Assembly (NCBI GenBank): GCA_030280995.1
Contig: JASXTE010000013.1
Span: 9,145,001-9,209,000 of the forward strand
Reading direction: 5' to 3'
Length of the DNA stretch: 64,000 nt
Source: Hemileia vastatrix
Lineage: Eukaryota > Basidiomycota > Pucciniomycetes > Pucciniales > Zaghouaniaceae
Position 1 is the stretch's first letter. Each line of letters begins with the position of its first letter. Shown piece after piece: positions 35,598 through 47,379 of this stretch. Position numbers and translations under genes: made by a program. The notes under the pieces were generated by a model. It made no database searches. It worked only from the letters and a program-made list of their open reading frames with translations, and was not told where the DNA came from.

Positions 35598-37275
35598 ATG
35601 GATGATAATTTTGAAGGGATGTCTGTTGACCCAACCGATTCTGATTGTTTTCCACCTCAACATACTAATACTGGAAATACTCCTTCACCACCCTCTGCTG
35701 ATCCACCTCCAGATGCATCTCAATCTGTACCACATAATCCTAACCCACCACCTAATCCCAATCCAGGCCAAGAGTCTCATTCAGAACTGAGAAATTTTAA
35801 TCCCAATCATCCTTCTGCTTCTGAAAGTGCTGATCAGCAAGCTGATCAGCTAGGAAGAGATTGGGCTAGTGAAGTATTGAGGGAATTTTTCGGAGACCAA
35901 TCATCATCTTCTCAGCCTAACCAAGGAGCAAGCACAAGTGGAGCAGGTAAGTCAAATTTGTAGTGTATTCTTTTATTGAAAAATAACCAATTTAATTAAC
36001 TTATTTGAATTGTTAGTGAATCCCTCAATCATTATGGGTATCAGTGATTACCACAGACTCAATTCAGCAGAGTCTCATGAGCAAGAACAGGGGTTAAGGG
36101 CTGTAAGAGGCTTAGTTAGAAGGAATGATGTTCCCAGGAGCTCGGACAGTCTAAATAGAAATATTTACCACTTTCTGAAGTATTGTCTTGGGGGAACAAC
36201 ACAAATATCAAAATATCCTGCGATCCCAACACCTTTGGAGATTGAAAATTGGAAAGATTGGAGCCAATTCAAACTAAAAACCATTCAAACTGTCCTAACC
36301 CAAGTCCAATCTTCTAACCATGCCAATTCTGCAGCTGATTGACAATTTCTGATAACCAATTCTATAGCCTTCTTGCGATCCAAAATTCGACTACCCGAAT
36401 TTTTTCCAGCACCTGAGCCTCGAGGACTAAAAGGAGGAGCACCAATCCCACTTTCTGTCAAAAGAAACTTAGAGCGTGAATTGCAAGAAAAAGGTTTTCG
36501 GAAATTTGCGTTTGATTGGACTTGCCGTGATTTTTCATAATCAACTTGGAATCAAGTCATGGGAAGCATAGTATGCGACCATTGTACCAGATGGCTCACC
36601 ACCTTGAATACAATCGATCAGTCAAAGCTTCAGTTCACTCAATGTGTTATTGAGAAATGGGTAGTTAATAAGGGGGAGGAGATGATAAGGTTGTTTGGGC
36701 AAGAAGAGGAAAGGGTAGCAAGAGAAAAGATTGAAAAGAGGGCAAGGGCACAAGTAAAACGTTATCGGACCAAGGTAAGTTTTTTATTTTACTTTGCTTT
36801 TTGTTATTATGAAGCTGATTTAGTTGGAATTCAGATTGCTAGTGCACGCTACAAGTTAGCAAGAGATCTCTGCAGTGATGTGCCAGGTTTTGTTGTGCTT
36901 TTTCATGATACTATGTGCATCTCTGATATTGAGGAAGGCCCAGCACCAGCCCCAACTGCACCTATCCAAGCTATTCCTGGATGGCAAAATCCTGAACTCA
37001 ATGATTTGTTTAAAAAAATGGATAAGATGACAAAGGACTTAGCCCATACACCAGCTCAAAGAAAATCAGCATTAAAAACATATTCACGGTCATCAGAAAG
37101 GACAGTTGCACAAAATGGTATATTCAATGTTCCCAAATACCTCCCCAAGAATTGCTATTCAGCAACATTTTGGCAAGGATTATCTGTGAATGAACATGAG
37201 TCACTTGGGGTTGGAGCTGATATTGATCTGGTAAGGATTCGGGAATCAATTAATAGAGCATCAACATCATCATAA
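35598..37275 (+). pseudogene. Uncharacterised cargo protein 2, three exons with two stops
   Basis: The ATG at 35598 gives MDDNFEGMSVDPTDSDCF and a Pro/Ser-rich N-terminus. Introns are 35947-36016 (GTAAGT...TTGTTAG) and 36775-36834 (GTAAGT...ATTCAG, divisible by three). The middle exon carries DYHRLNSAESHEQEQGLRAV, then in-frame TGA near 36340 and TAA near 36538, with coding similarity continuing across both (LPEFFPAPEPRGLKGGAP; EKGFRKFAFDWTCRDFS; WNQVMGSIVCDHCTRW). A charged helix EEERVAREKIEKRARAQVK and DVPGFVVLFHDTMCISDIEE follow. The layout GF-x-F-x-W, W, then LF-x-C-x-SD-x-E resembles the gene at 29613-30730. I do not know its function. Confidence 0.65.
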
Positions 37276-37489
37276 CTTTGGTATAACGGTGATCTTCTGT
37301 GTAATATAGCTATCTTATATTGAATTTTATGTATTCTGTTTTTTTTCAAAGCAGCTTGGTAAATGTTATAAAGTGATATTGAGAGAGAGTAACATTTTAT
37401 TTAAGAAAAACAAATAATGTATGAGATATAAAAATGTATTTTAAACAAATTGATGGTCCATACCTCTTTATGTCACATTTATGTATCCA
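37276..37489. other. Spacer before palindrome array
   Basis: Non-coding AT-rich sequence, presumably the 3' region of cargo gene 2. Confidence 0.4.
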
Positions 37490-39430
37490 TATTAATTTCA
37501 ATCAAATTTAATGTTGACCAATACATAGTGAATACACGCTATGCCACTTATACTTGCCAGGCATTTCTACCATTAAATATGCCAGTATCAAAAATTAATT
37601 TCGATCGAAATTAATGAGCATGATAATCATGAATTTCTGGAGTCAACTGCTTATTTTTATGCATGGTGCCTTGCCAACATTAATTTCAATCAAAATTACT
37701 TTTTATACTGGCATATTGCATGGTGTCTATTCCTGGAAAGTGTAAGTGGCATAGTGTGTATTCATTACGTATTGGTCAACATTAATTTCAATAGAATTTA
37801 ATATTGACATTTTCATATTGAACCCAAACCAGCAAAAGACCCAAAAAATTCTTCATAAAACTGCTCATTAATTTCGATCGAAATTAGTGAGCACCATATA
37901 CATATTGAATGGTAGTTATATCTGGTGTGTGTGAGTTGTAAAGCTTGTGTTCAATGTTTATTGGTCAACATTAATTTTGATTGAAATTAATATTAATGTG
38001 TAGATGATATTTAAATGCTCAATATGCATTGTAATGTGTTTACTTAAGAATAGAGTGCCCTACTTTTCATCTTACATAAAAATGCTTGGTGGCATGTCAA
38101 ATTCAATTTTTATTAAAATTAATGTTGAAATGTTACCATGCATAACAGTAAGCAAATGACTGAATAAATTGATGATAATAATGAACCTTAATTTCGATCA
38201 GAATTAATGTTGCCAAGTGCAGATTGAAAAAAAGCTATGCCACTTACACTAGCCAGGCATATTTACTATTTATTATGTATTGGTCAACATTAATTTTTAT
38301 AGAAATTAATATGGATATGTAAATTTTATATTTACCCTCACCATGTATAGTAAATTTCAATACTTAAAAATACTTGCCTTCCTTTACATGTCATGCAAAA
38401 AAGCATTATATCATTTCAACATTAATTTTGATCAAAATTAATGTTGGCATGCCATTATGCATTGAAACAACTAACTGACTGAAAAAGTTCATGATCAAAA
38501 TGCTCATTAATTTTGATCAAAATTAATGTTGACCAATACATATTGAATATAAGTAATCTCCGCTTACTCAGACCAGATATAACTACCATTCAATATGTAT
38601 ATTGTCAGCCTTAATTTCGATCGAAATTAATGGGAAGTTTTATGAAGAATCTTCTGGGTTGTTTTCTGGCTTGGGTTCAATATGCAAATGTCAACATTAA
38701 ATTCGATTGAAATTAATGTTGACCAATACATAATGAATACACACTATGCCACTTACACTTTCCAGGCATATATACATGCAATATGCCAGTATCAAAAGTA
38801 ATTTCGATCGAAATTAATGTTGGCAAGGCACCATGCATAAAAATAAGCAGTTGACTCCAGAAATTCATGATTATCATGCTCATTAATTTCGATCGAAATT
38901 AATTTTTGATACTGGCATATTTAATGGTAGCTATGCCTGGCAAGTGTAAGTGGCATAGCATGTATTCATTATGTATTAGTCAACATTAATTTTGATCGAA
39001 ATTAATATGGACATGGACTATGCATAAAATTCCTATAAGTATAGGTAAGCTAAGCAGTTAGATAAACTGGTTTGATCAAGTACACCATATAAAAATTGAT
39101 GTTTTAATGCCTTGGTTAATTTCAATCAAAATTAATTTTAAGCCATGCATGTTGAATTTTATCTATGTCTGTGTAGTCCATGTGAAATGGCTTGTATTCA
39201 ATATGCAGGGGTCTATATTAATTTTGATCGAAATTATGAGGTTCATTGCCTCATAAATTTGATGGTTTCTGTCAGTGTTTCATGCATGGTGCCATATGAT
39301 ACTTGTTGATTCCTATCAAAATTAATTTCAACACCAATATATTGAATACAAACCATGGCACTTACAGTACTTGGTCATAGCTAAAATTCAATATGCTAGT
39401 CTCAAAATTCATTTCGATAGAAATTAATCA
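37490..39430. repeat. Array of about 20 palindromic iterons (20-24 bp, about every 100 bp)
   Basis: The consensus core TTAATTTCGATCGAAATTAA is a perfect palindrome, often extended by CA/TG on each side. I count about twenty copies, starting near 37491, 37594, 37680, 37780, 37867, 37968, 38100, 38188, 38288, 38421, 38503, 38610, 38695, 38797, 38880, 38983, 39113, 39217, 39308 and 39406. Spacing falls in classes near 85, 100 and 130 bp. Some are perfect, others differ at one to four bases. The spacers are related to one another and many occur in both orientations, giving a larger inverted repeat centred near 38249. No coding frame is present. It looks like a series of binding sites for a dimeric protein, but nothing here proves that. 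Confidence 0.92.
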
Positions 39431-40461
39431 GGATCCATGAAGTTTATCAATAGTGTATGAGTTAAGTTTCAAGTCATATGTTTCATCATTTTCTTGCACC
39501 CATTTCTAGGTTATCTCAACAATTTTTTTCAAGTTTTATTATATTAATCAAAACTGTGGTAAGTTGTGAAAAATTAGCTAATCCAAATCTCAAATTGAAT
39601 ATTAATATTTTAATAATTTTGAATGTTGCTTAAGGTATTTCATTGGGTGATTCATAATAATATTTTATCAACTTAGTAGTCCTATAACTTTTGAAAAGTA
39701 ACAATATTGGTATAGTTAGGGACAACAATGCAATATCTTGTGCAGACTAAGATATATTGCAAAATAAAACTATTCAATTTTTTTTTCCCTTAGTTGTATC
39801 CAAGTTTATCAAAGGTTTGGTCACAGTGCCCACACCCTAGCCTGACACTCCTCCTGTCACTTAAAAAACAAATTCTTATCTTAAATTCTAATGTTACCAA
39901 TTTTATATTTATAATTCATTTCTTTTTTGATGAGGCATATCAGTATATATGTGAATCTCGCATTGTCATCTGAAAGTAAATTTAACAAATATTCATAAAG
40001 GATTATCCTTTTTTTTCATATAATATACTAATTAAGTGTATCTCCATTGTTTAGGAGTAAATTCTAATTTAAAAAATTTTGTATTTACCCTTGGCAATTT
40101 GCATATGGGATATACATTTGTTATTATTTGTTTTTCACACTAAAAGTCCCCAAAGAATTCCTAGTATTTTCTGTTAGCTACATCAAATTTCGCTTCAATA
40201 TAAACAGATTGTGATTTAGCATGTTACTCAGTTTACCCCACTATGAATAATACATGTTAAAAAAAGCTCAAATAATATAAAATCCCCCTCTTTATGTTTT
40301 CTGTTTCTTTCATCCTCACTTTAATTTTAATCTTATTCAATTTTTTATCCTATTAAATTATCAACTTCAATTTTCTAGAATAGAGTTTCTTATAATTATT
40401 CATCATATTACATCATAATTTTTTGATATCAAATACTTTTTTTTAATATTCATTAATCAAT
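39431..40461. other. AT-rich region, no gene seen
   Basis: No repeat or reading frame that I can support. It is likely the upstream region of the gene at 40462. Confidence 0.4.
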
Positions 40462-42888
40462 ATGTCTAGTATACAAAATCCTACAACTCCACTTTGTATG
40501 TATATCATGTTCCTCTCTCTTAATTTATATATTTCACTTATGTTCTATATCTTTTTTTTCAAAAATTTGATTTTCCAGCACCCGAATGTGTTTCATCCCA
40601 CTCTCTGATTGATACTCGCTTTGAAGCTTTTGAGCTTGCACCATGTCTGCCACATGGCATGGCACCTAACCCTCCTGTACTTAGCAATGAGAGGCAGGAA
40701 ATAACGAGAGTTCAGTATCGCAACTTACTTGAATTGGCTAGAGATAAAACAGAAGAGCTTGTCAAGATCCTTAACAATAATCCTTCTCCTTCATATTTAT
40801 CTAACCCTTGTAATGACTTACTCCAATATGTGAAAAGCCTTGAAAAATGTATGTTCATCACCTTTTTTGTCTCCTTTTAAATTAGTAGATAATATTATTA
40901 ATATTTTTTTTCTTCATATATATTTGTAGCTTATGAGGAGGGTATGATTCCTCATGATGAAATCATTGTCATTAGGGATGATGATGAGACAGATGAACCA
41001 TCAGATTTAACTCATGCTTCAACTTCTAAGGAAAATCTTGAAACACCTGTTATCCGCTCCAAGAAAAAGAGATTATCCCAAGGCTCCTCTTTTGTTCGAC
41101 GTATTAAACCGGCTTCTGCTAATGAATTTTCTGATGTATCAAATAATAAATCTCAAAAAAAAAGTAAAGGTTTTGATAATGAGTATATTCTTGTTTCCTT
41201 TTTTTTTATTGTTATTCTTTTATCTTTAAAATTCTATCATATATCTCTTTTATTGCTTACATATTGTACTTTTTATCTTTCTTTTGATATTTTGTACCAG
41301 AAACTCACCTGCTGTAGATTGTTCCATCCATAAACGCCCTCTCCCTGATGAAGATGATAAAAAGAGCAATGAAAATAGCGATGATCAACTGTCAGAATAT
41401 GAAGCTATGCTTGTTCATCAAAAAAAGCAAAGTTTAAAATCTTCTTCAAGACATGTTGATATGTTTGATAAAGATGATGATTCAAACAGCTCATCACCGA
41501 ATTCTTTCATTTCTAAGAAGCAATACCCATCACCTCCTAAATTTCCTACTTTGACCACTTTGAAAGCTTCTCTACCAATGAAATCAACTCCAATCAAGAT
41601 ATCGAAAAAGCCTCTAACTTATTCACCCTCAGTTCTAAAAGAATCTGATTTTCAGGAGGAATTCTGTAAAATTCATAATTTTTATAAAGGTAGAATCAGC
41701 ATGGCAAAGGTCCTCAGGTTGTGGTTGGAAATTGTTACTCTCCTCAAATTACGCTCTTCTACTTCTTCCCAAGAACCCATGTCAAATATTCCAATGTTTA
41801 CTTTTCATTGGGAAAAATCTTGTGGAGAAGATTGGCTTTCAAAACTTACTAAGTTATGTAAGTTACCATAATTTTTAGTCTTGACTTTTGTTCTTTTACT
41901 TATTTTTTTTTCCTTTCTAAGCAAATATTTTTTTAGAGATTGATAGCTCACAGCTATGGGTACTTGATAATATTGATTTCAAAAAAATGGAAGATTTATG
42001 TGATCCTGATGGTTTAAATACTGAAATTCTTTCCTCAACAAAGAAAACGGATCACCCTGAAACCAATCTTATCCGAATGCTCATGAGATTAATGATCCCA
42101 AGTGACCACTGCCGTTCTTCATGGGTATCTCTTATATCATCTTCACTTTATCTGACCGCACATGAATTCAGCCAGCTTCCATCACATCAAAACATTAACT
42201 TAGATTGTCCAATTGAACGTGGTCTTCAGCTTCTAGCTCACCTTTCAAATCTGAAGAGTCCAATTTCTGATGGCTTAGAAGTTGGTCCCACTGCACTTCA
42301 AACCCGTGATATATCAATGTCAACTCTTCTTCAAATCAGCAATATTATCATTGATATAATTATGTCAATTATCATTCTTAAATCAAAATATTGTGCTGCA
42401 ACAATATCAAGTGGCAAGACTAGTGAAGCTCAACAATCAAGTGAGAAAAACGAAAATACTGAACTGACTATAATGAGAGAGAAACAAAAGGCTGCACTAA
42501 ACAAAATAAATTCTGAATACTCCCACCACCGATATCAATCTTTCACATTCTATATAATCGATGGTGTCCGTGGTTTATTTCTGAACTCTCAAGATCATAG
42601 ATTGGCTTCAGCAGCTGATTGCTTGGAGGTAATATCAGAAGTTAAGTTTCTTAATTTACATGAAAAAAAAATCATTTGATGGAAGAAATAATTTGGAAAA
42701 ATTTAAATAACTATATTTTAACATTAATAAAACCTTTTATAGGCAAGTGTGATCCATTTCCTTTAAAATTTGATACCCCAAGTCCTCCAGGAATTGCTAG
42801 GGCTATTTCTGCAGATTTTCTTAATCACTGGAGCTCCATTCAGCCAGTATCACCTTTTTTTGCTAAACATAGCCTTTCAATAAATTAA
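40462..42888 (+). CDS. Uncharacterised cargo protein 3, about six exons
   Basis: Exon 1 (40462-40495) starts MSSIQNPTTPL. Introns with good sites are 40496-40578, 40849-40929 and 41183-41300. The fourth is best placed at 41858-41921, because the nearer acceptor at 41936 would create a stop; the fifth probably ends at 42747. The protein is Ser/Asp-rich in the middle (DEIIVIRDDDETDEPSD, basic RSKKKRLSQG, HKRPLPDEDDKKSNEN) and more structured later (DNIDFKKMEDLCDPDG, LIRMLMRLMIPSDHCRSS, IERGLQLLAHLSNL). With these junctions there is no stop, so it may be intact. The basic cluster suggests nuclear location, which is inference. I do not recognise the family. Confidence 0.6.
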
Positions 42889-43686
42889 TATTCCAACATG
42901 TAAATAGATAAAGTTCTTTCTATATGATATATCTTGTATAATTCAAGTTATTTTCCTTCAAATACGTCAAAAATGTGACCATCTTTGAAATTTATTAAGT
43001 AACCTTTGACATGACTTTCTAAATTAATTATTAAAAAAAATTATTGTAAGTCCAGCAATAACAAAGATTTTAAAATCTACTTATATGATTTCAAATACTT
43101 GTATTAAATTCTTAAATATTTTATTGTTTATATAAAAATATGATAACTGCTCTAGTTTTGTTACTTTACCTTTAATATTATATAATCTATTAATTATTAC
43201 AAATATTTTCGTTGATTGTAACATTTTTAATCAGAAGAAGAACAATTTAAATAATTAAATGAGTACATTCTTAAAAAAATACAATTTAATCTATTATTGA
43301 TTCAAAATTCTTTCTTCAACTCTTTATTATTAACTTTTTTATTAATAAGCCTGTTTGACCTAAAATACTATACAGTTAATTTGGTAGCATTAAGAGCACA
43401 TTTTTATGGCTAATATATTTCAAATTCTTTATTATAGTTTTTTTATTTTAGAACCTTTGCTACCAATTTAAAAAAAATGACATTTAAAGATTTCACAACT
43501 TATATATTTCCTCAAAAGTAAATCAAATTTTCTTATAATATTATGAAAAAAAATTATTTTATTTCACAAATAAAAAAAATAGATAATACTATAATTATCA
43601 AAACTGAAAATGTTACAGCTACTCCCAGTATTTATCATGTTTAAATTTGCATTAAGTTGTGTATATAAAATATAAATTTTTAATAT
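42889..43686. other. Convergent intergenic region
   Basis: Very AT-rich sequence between the 3' ends of cargo gene 3 and the Tet-like gene. No feature seen. Confidence 0.4.
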
Positions 43687-44894
43687 TTATATATCTAGAT
43701 TTTTTAGATTTGTCTTAACATTAGATAAATAATACTTTGCTGATTCTATTTCTTCCTCTATTAAGTCATCTCTTTTCAAAAAAACTCTCAAAGCACTAAT
43801 CAAATATTCTAACCTAAATTTTTCTTTTTTAATTTCTAAGTATTCTGAAATATCAATATCAAAAACATTAAGCTTTTCTATAGCATGAAAAAGTCTAGTG
43901 CTGATTTGAATAGAAGAACCTATCCTAGTGAAGCCAGGAATTTCATGACATCTTGAGGTAAAATGCCTTAGTTGATTGGCAGGCCATAATGTCACTGTTA
44001 TTCCATTAGTTGCTTCAAAGTTGATTTTACTTCGAATTTCGGGAAACATAAGTTCTCCACCTATTTGTTGTGGTTGGGTCTTATCATACTTCATATGAAT
44101 GGTGTTTTTTTCTGTATCTTTAGGAAAAAATATTCCTAAAGTATACTCACTTGCATCCTTATCGAGATGAACCTCATTAGAGAACCCATTACCATTCCCT
44201 CCAGATGTCCAAGTTAAATTACTAGCAAACGGTACACCCTTTTCTTCACTAGAAACTTTTGAAAATCCAGGAATACCAAGTTTTGCGCAAAGATTAGTTG
44301 CCTCATTGTACTTTACATATGATATTTTTTTAAAAAAATATTAAAAGTACATTGCAATCCTCTTCATTCGTTTTTTATATTCATCCGTTTTTACAATATC
44401 ATCAGTGTATTCATCTGCAAGGAAAAGCATTCAAAAATTCAGTATTTAAATTAAAAAAAGTGATACTTACGAATATGTAAAGATTTCTTTCTATCTAAAA
44501 TAAAGCCACCACCAAACATTTTTCTAAAACCACCAGCTCTTTGATGATAACCATTATTTTTAATTTCATGTTTGCAGTAAGAAAGATCCTTTATGCATTG
44601 CACCGTAGCTTCTAACATATCTAGTTCTTTGAGCTCATGAATTTCAAAAGTCTGCACAAGAACATTAGGTATTAAGACACCTTTTGGTTTATAAATACTA
44701 CATCCAGGAAAAAAATTGTAATAATTATTGCAATCTGTCATATTATTTGCATAAGATCGTGCATAGAAATGTGGCTTCTTCCCGTTTGTATCCATTCCAA
44801 GAGCGTTTACAAGTTTCATTCCAGTAGCAATGTCTTTCGCCCACCTATTGTTAGAGTTCTTCCCTGGCTGTTTTTTTTTCAAATCGTTACTCAT
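43687..44894 (-). pseudogene. Tet-like 2OG-Fe(II) oxygenase, one in-frame stop
   Basis: The start chosen is the ATG at 44894 (MSNDLKKKQPGKN), which follows a possible acceptor, so an upstream exon is possible. One intron (44415-44470, GTAAGT...TTGCAG) joins SLHI to EYTDDIV. A TAA at 44341-44343 interrupts RIAMYF and KKISYVKYNE in the same frame. The double-stranded beta-helix core shows NEVHLDKDASEYTLGIFF with Fe ligands His (44167-44169) and Asp (44161-44163), GGELMFPEI, then the distal His in QLRHFTSR (43963-43965) and a likely 2-oxoglutarate-binding Arg in FTRIGSSIQIS. Layout and motifs fit the Tet-like oxygenase family expanded in rust fungi; TET enzymes oxidise 5-methylcytosine, but the substrate of fungal members is not settled. 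All ligand residues are present, so the stop may be recent. Confidence 0.8.
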
Positions 44895-46640
44895 TGATGG
44901 TTCAATCCTAAGAGAATTCAATTTTGATTTAAAATAGAAAAATATCAAAAATTAGAAAATAGTAACAAAATTTCAATTATCAGTCAATGATACCTTTAAC
45001 TTTATCATATCTTCAATATAAGAAATACAAAAGTTAGCATATCTAAATATTAGTAAATTTATATACTTTTTCTTTATTTCAAATATTAAGAAAGCGTTTC
45101 AAAGGTATACTTTATTAAATTATACATATAAAGAGTATAGCTTTATCCTGTATGCATTCAGCAAGTACGAGATTTGGCTCTACACTTAATATTAATAATA
45201 TAATGAAAGAATAACTCCAATACACTAGTAATATTAAAAAATTTACGGAATTATGATATCCACATATATAAAATTAAAAATCTTGCTCTGATCAATATAT
45301 TGACTTAGAAAGTTATACTTCAATAAATTATTAATTTTTAAATTGTAGCATTGTCCTGTATGCTTTCAGCAAGTACGAGACTTTGAAACAACTTAAAAAT
45401 CAATAAATTAAAGGTAAAGTACAAACAATCTAATTATTATTATGAAAAGAAAAACATTATCCTGTATGCTTTCAGCAAGTATGAGATGATGTTTTACTTT
45501 TCATATTAATAATATAATGGTTGAGAAAGTATTAAAGAAATATAGAAAAATGATAAGCAAAACATGAACTTACATGTCTATAAAATCTTCTTCCATTTGT
45601 AGCTGATTGATCAAAATTAATTATAAATTTTATTTTATAATCACTGTTTTAAAAAATAAATGGTTAGATAAATAAATTGAACATTTTTGATAAGGAATAA
45701 AGAAAAGTAAATTGACAAACAAATAAAAAAACTTTAAGTTAACTGAAAAAGAATTTTTTTATAATGAATCAAAAGGGTACAGTAAATGATACCATAAAAA
45801 TAAATTCAGAATTAGAATCATTAGATTAACTTGTCAAAAGTGTAAAAAAGTGTAACAAACCAAAATGATATGAAATGCAATAGCAAGAAAAATTTGCTTA
45901 CCGGTAATCAGATAAGGTCAAGAAAATAGTACCAATAATTCAAAATGATAAAGCAAAAATATGATTGATAATTTTTGAAAAAGGTAAGTGAGAAAGAGAA
46001 AGGAAAAATAAATTGGGTGGCAAACAGATGTATATATCATGAATTTTCACTGATCACATTTTCAAAAAAATGCAGCTCTCCAAGTCATATGATAAACTTC
46101 ATCTAAATTCAAAGAATGATGTTGCCAAGGCACTGTACACAGCATGATCATTTTTTCCTATGCATATACTAATTCCAGCTAGAATTTACTTGGCTGCATG
46201 TTGTACAGATGCACATTTGTGGAACACTGAATTTCACATCTAAAAACAATTGACACCACATAATTCTAGCTACCATGTTTCACGTAGCTAAAAAACATAC
46301 ACTCATCACATTTAAATTTACATTGCGCCAAAATTAATTCATTTTTGAATTTTTTTAAAGGGAAATATAATGTGCACCACCTATTTCTAAAATAAGAACC
46401 TCCGCACCATATTAAATTGGGAGACTTTTAATTATGCAATTTTTTTGCCGTGACCTTTTTCCTGATCTTACTTGGTTCAAAATATTGAAACATGGCCAAT
46501 GTTGATGAAAGAAACATTTGATTTTGTTTCTATGTGTAACAATGGAAGGCTGTTTCTTACTGGCTGAAGAGTGTTGTATATTTTATTTGAACACATTTTT
46601 ATTTTTTTATGTATTTTATTTAAAAAATTTACTTTTTATT
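44895..46640. other. Non-coding region with three 27-bp repeats
   Basis: Three near-identical copies of TCCTGTATGCTTTCAGCAAG plus TAYGAGA lie at 45146-45173, 45354-45380 and 45460-45486, all in the same orientation. The rest is AT-rich with no coding frame that I can support. It includes the upstream region of the Tet-like gene. Confidence 0.6.
45146..45486 (+). repeat. Three direct copies of a 27-bp motif
   Basis: The motif TCCTGTATGC, A or T, TTCAGCAAGTA, C or T, GAGA occurs three times with about 110-200 bp between starts, while the sequence around it is not repeated to the same degree. Such local conservation in otherwise drifting AT-rich DNA suggests a protein-binding or processing site. 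Confidence 0.75.
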
Positions 46641-47379
46641 GCAGCCAGATTTATACTGGCTGCTTTTTAGAAACCTTAATTTATGACCCAAGCCTTTGAA
46701 ATCGGCTTGGGTCCCTTACATTGCAATTTAGTACTTCCAGCCAGGTTTCCCCTGGCTGGAAGTGTCTCTTTCAAGCAATCAAAGTCGCTAAAAGCGACTT
46801 CGATTGCTTGCTGTAATGTTTGCCACCCTCCCAGCTAATTTACTAGGCTGGGAGGTGGCCAAAGCAGTGTGCAACGCGCGTTGCTGCTGCAAGTAACGCG
46901 CGTTGCACAATCGCTACCATATCTCATGCAGCTGATATCAAGTCAGCTGCATGAGATATGCACAGCACATGCAATGCGCGCTGCATGCAGCAGAAACGCG
47001 CGTTGCATGCAGCCTGCATTTCTGCTGCATGCAATGCGCATTACTTGCAGCAGCAATGCGTGTTGCATGTGCTTCATGCAGTGCATTGCACAGCCAGTTT
47101 TTTTCTGGCTGTGCAATGCACACAGAGAAACCAAAGTCCCTGCAAGGGACTTTGTTCTCTAAAATGGAAGCGACTTTCCCTACCAGGTGCAATCTGGTGG
47201 GAAAGTGAGAGAAACGTTAGACCGAAGTTGTTTGAAAGCAACTTCGGTCTTAAAAACATTAAAAATCATTAAAAAAAATGAGAAATGTAGAAAAAAAAAA
47301 TTAAAAATTAAAATGTGAGTATAAAAAAAAAATGAGTGCTAGTGATACCAAAAATCCAAGCCAATTTCATTTGGCTTGG
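46641..47379. repeat. Run of about 13 consecutive hairpins
   Basis: Successive near-perfect inverted repeats follow each other with short gaps: 46641-46663, 46685-46713 (10-bp stem), 46733-46763 (13 bp), 46772-46810 (9+8 bp), 46822-46859, 46869-46908 (14 bp), 46918-46960 (18 bp), a nested pair at about 46964-47073, 47081-47121 (17 bp, seven-T loop), 47132-47154, 47173-47205, 47219-47250 (12 bp) and 47356-47379 (9 bp). Loops are mostly 3-12 nt. Stem sequences mostly differ from one another, so this is not a simple tandem repeat. The block is clearly richer in G and C than its surroundings. Frames within it are artefacts of the palindromes. Confidence 0.92.

Noticed and set aside
37490..39430. 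CRISPR-like array (repeat about 22 bp, spacers about 80 bp)
   Set aside because: The context is eukaryotic, the repeats are variable palindromes, and the spacers are themselves related and inverted; no cas genes.
39825..39865. LTR-end-like sequence CCTAGCCTGACACTCC
   Set aside because: The similarity to the Ty3 LTR end is short and no LTR body or duplication adjoins it.
46869..47272. Several overlapping frames of 60-104 codons on both strands
   Set aside because: They are produced by the palindromic GC-rich hairpins, have repetitive Cys/Ala/Met composition, and exist on both strands at once.
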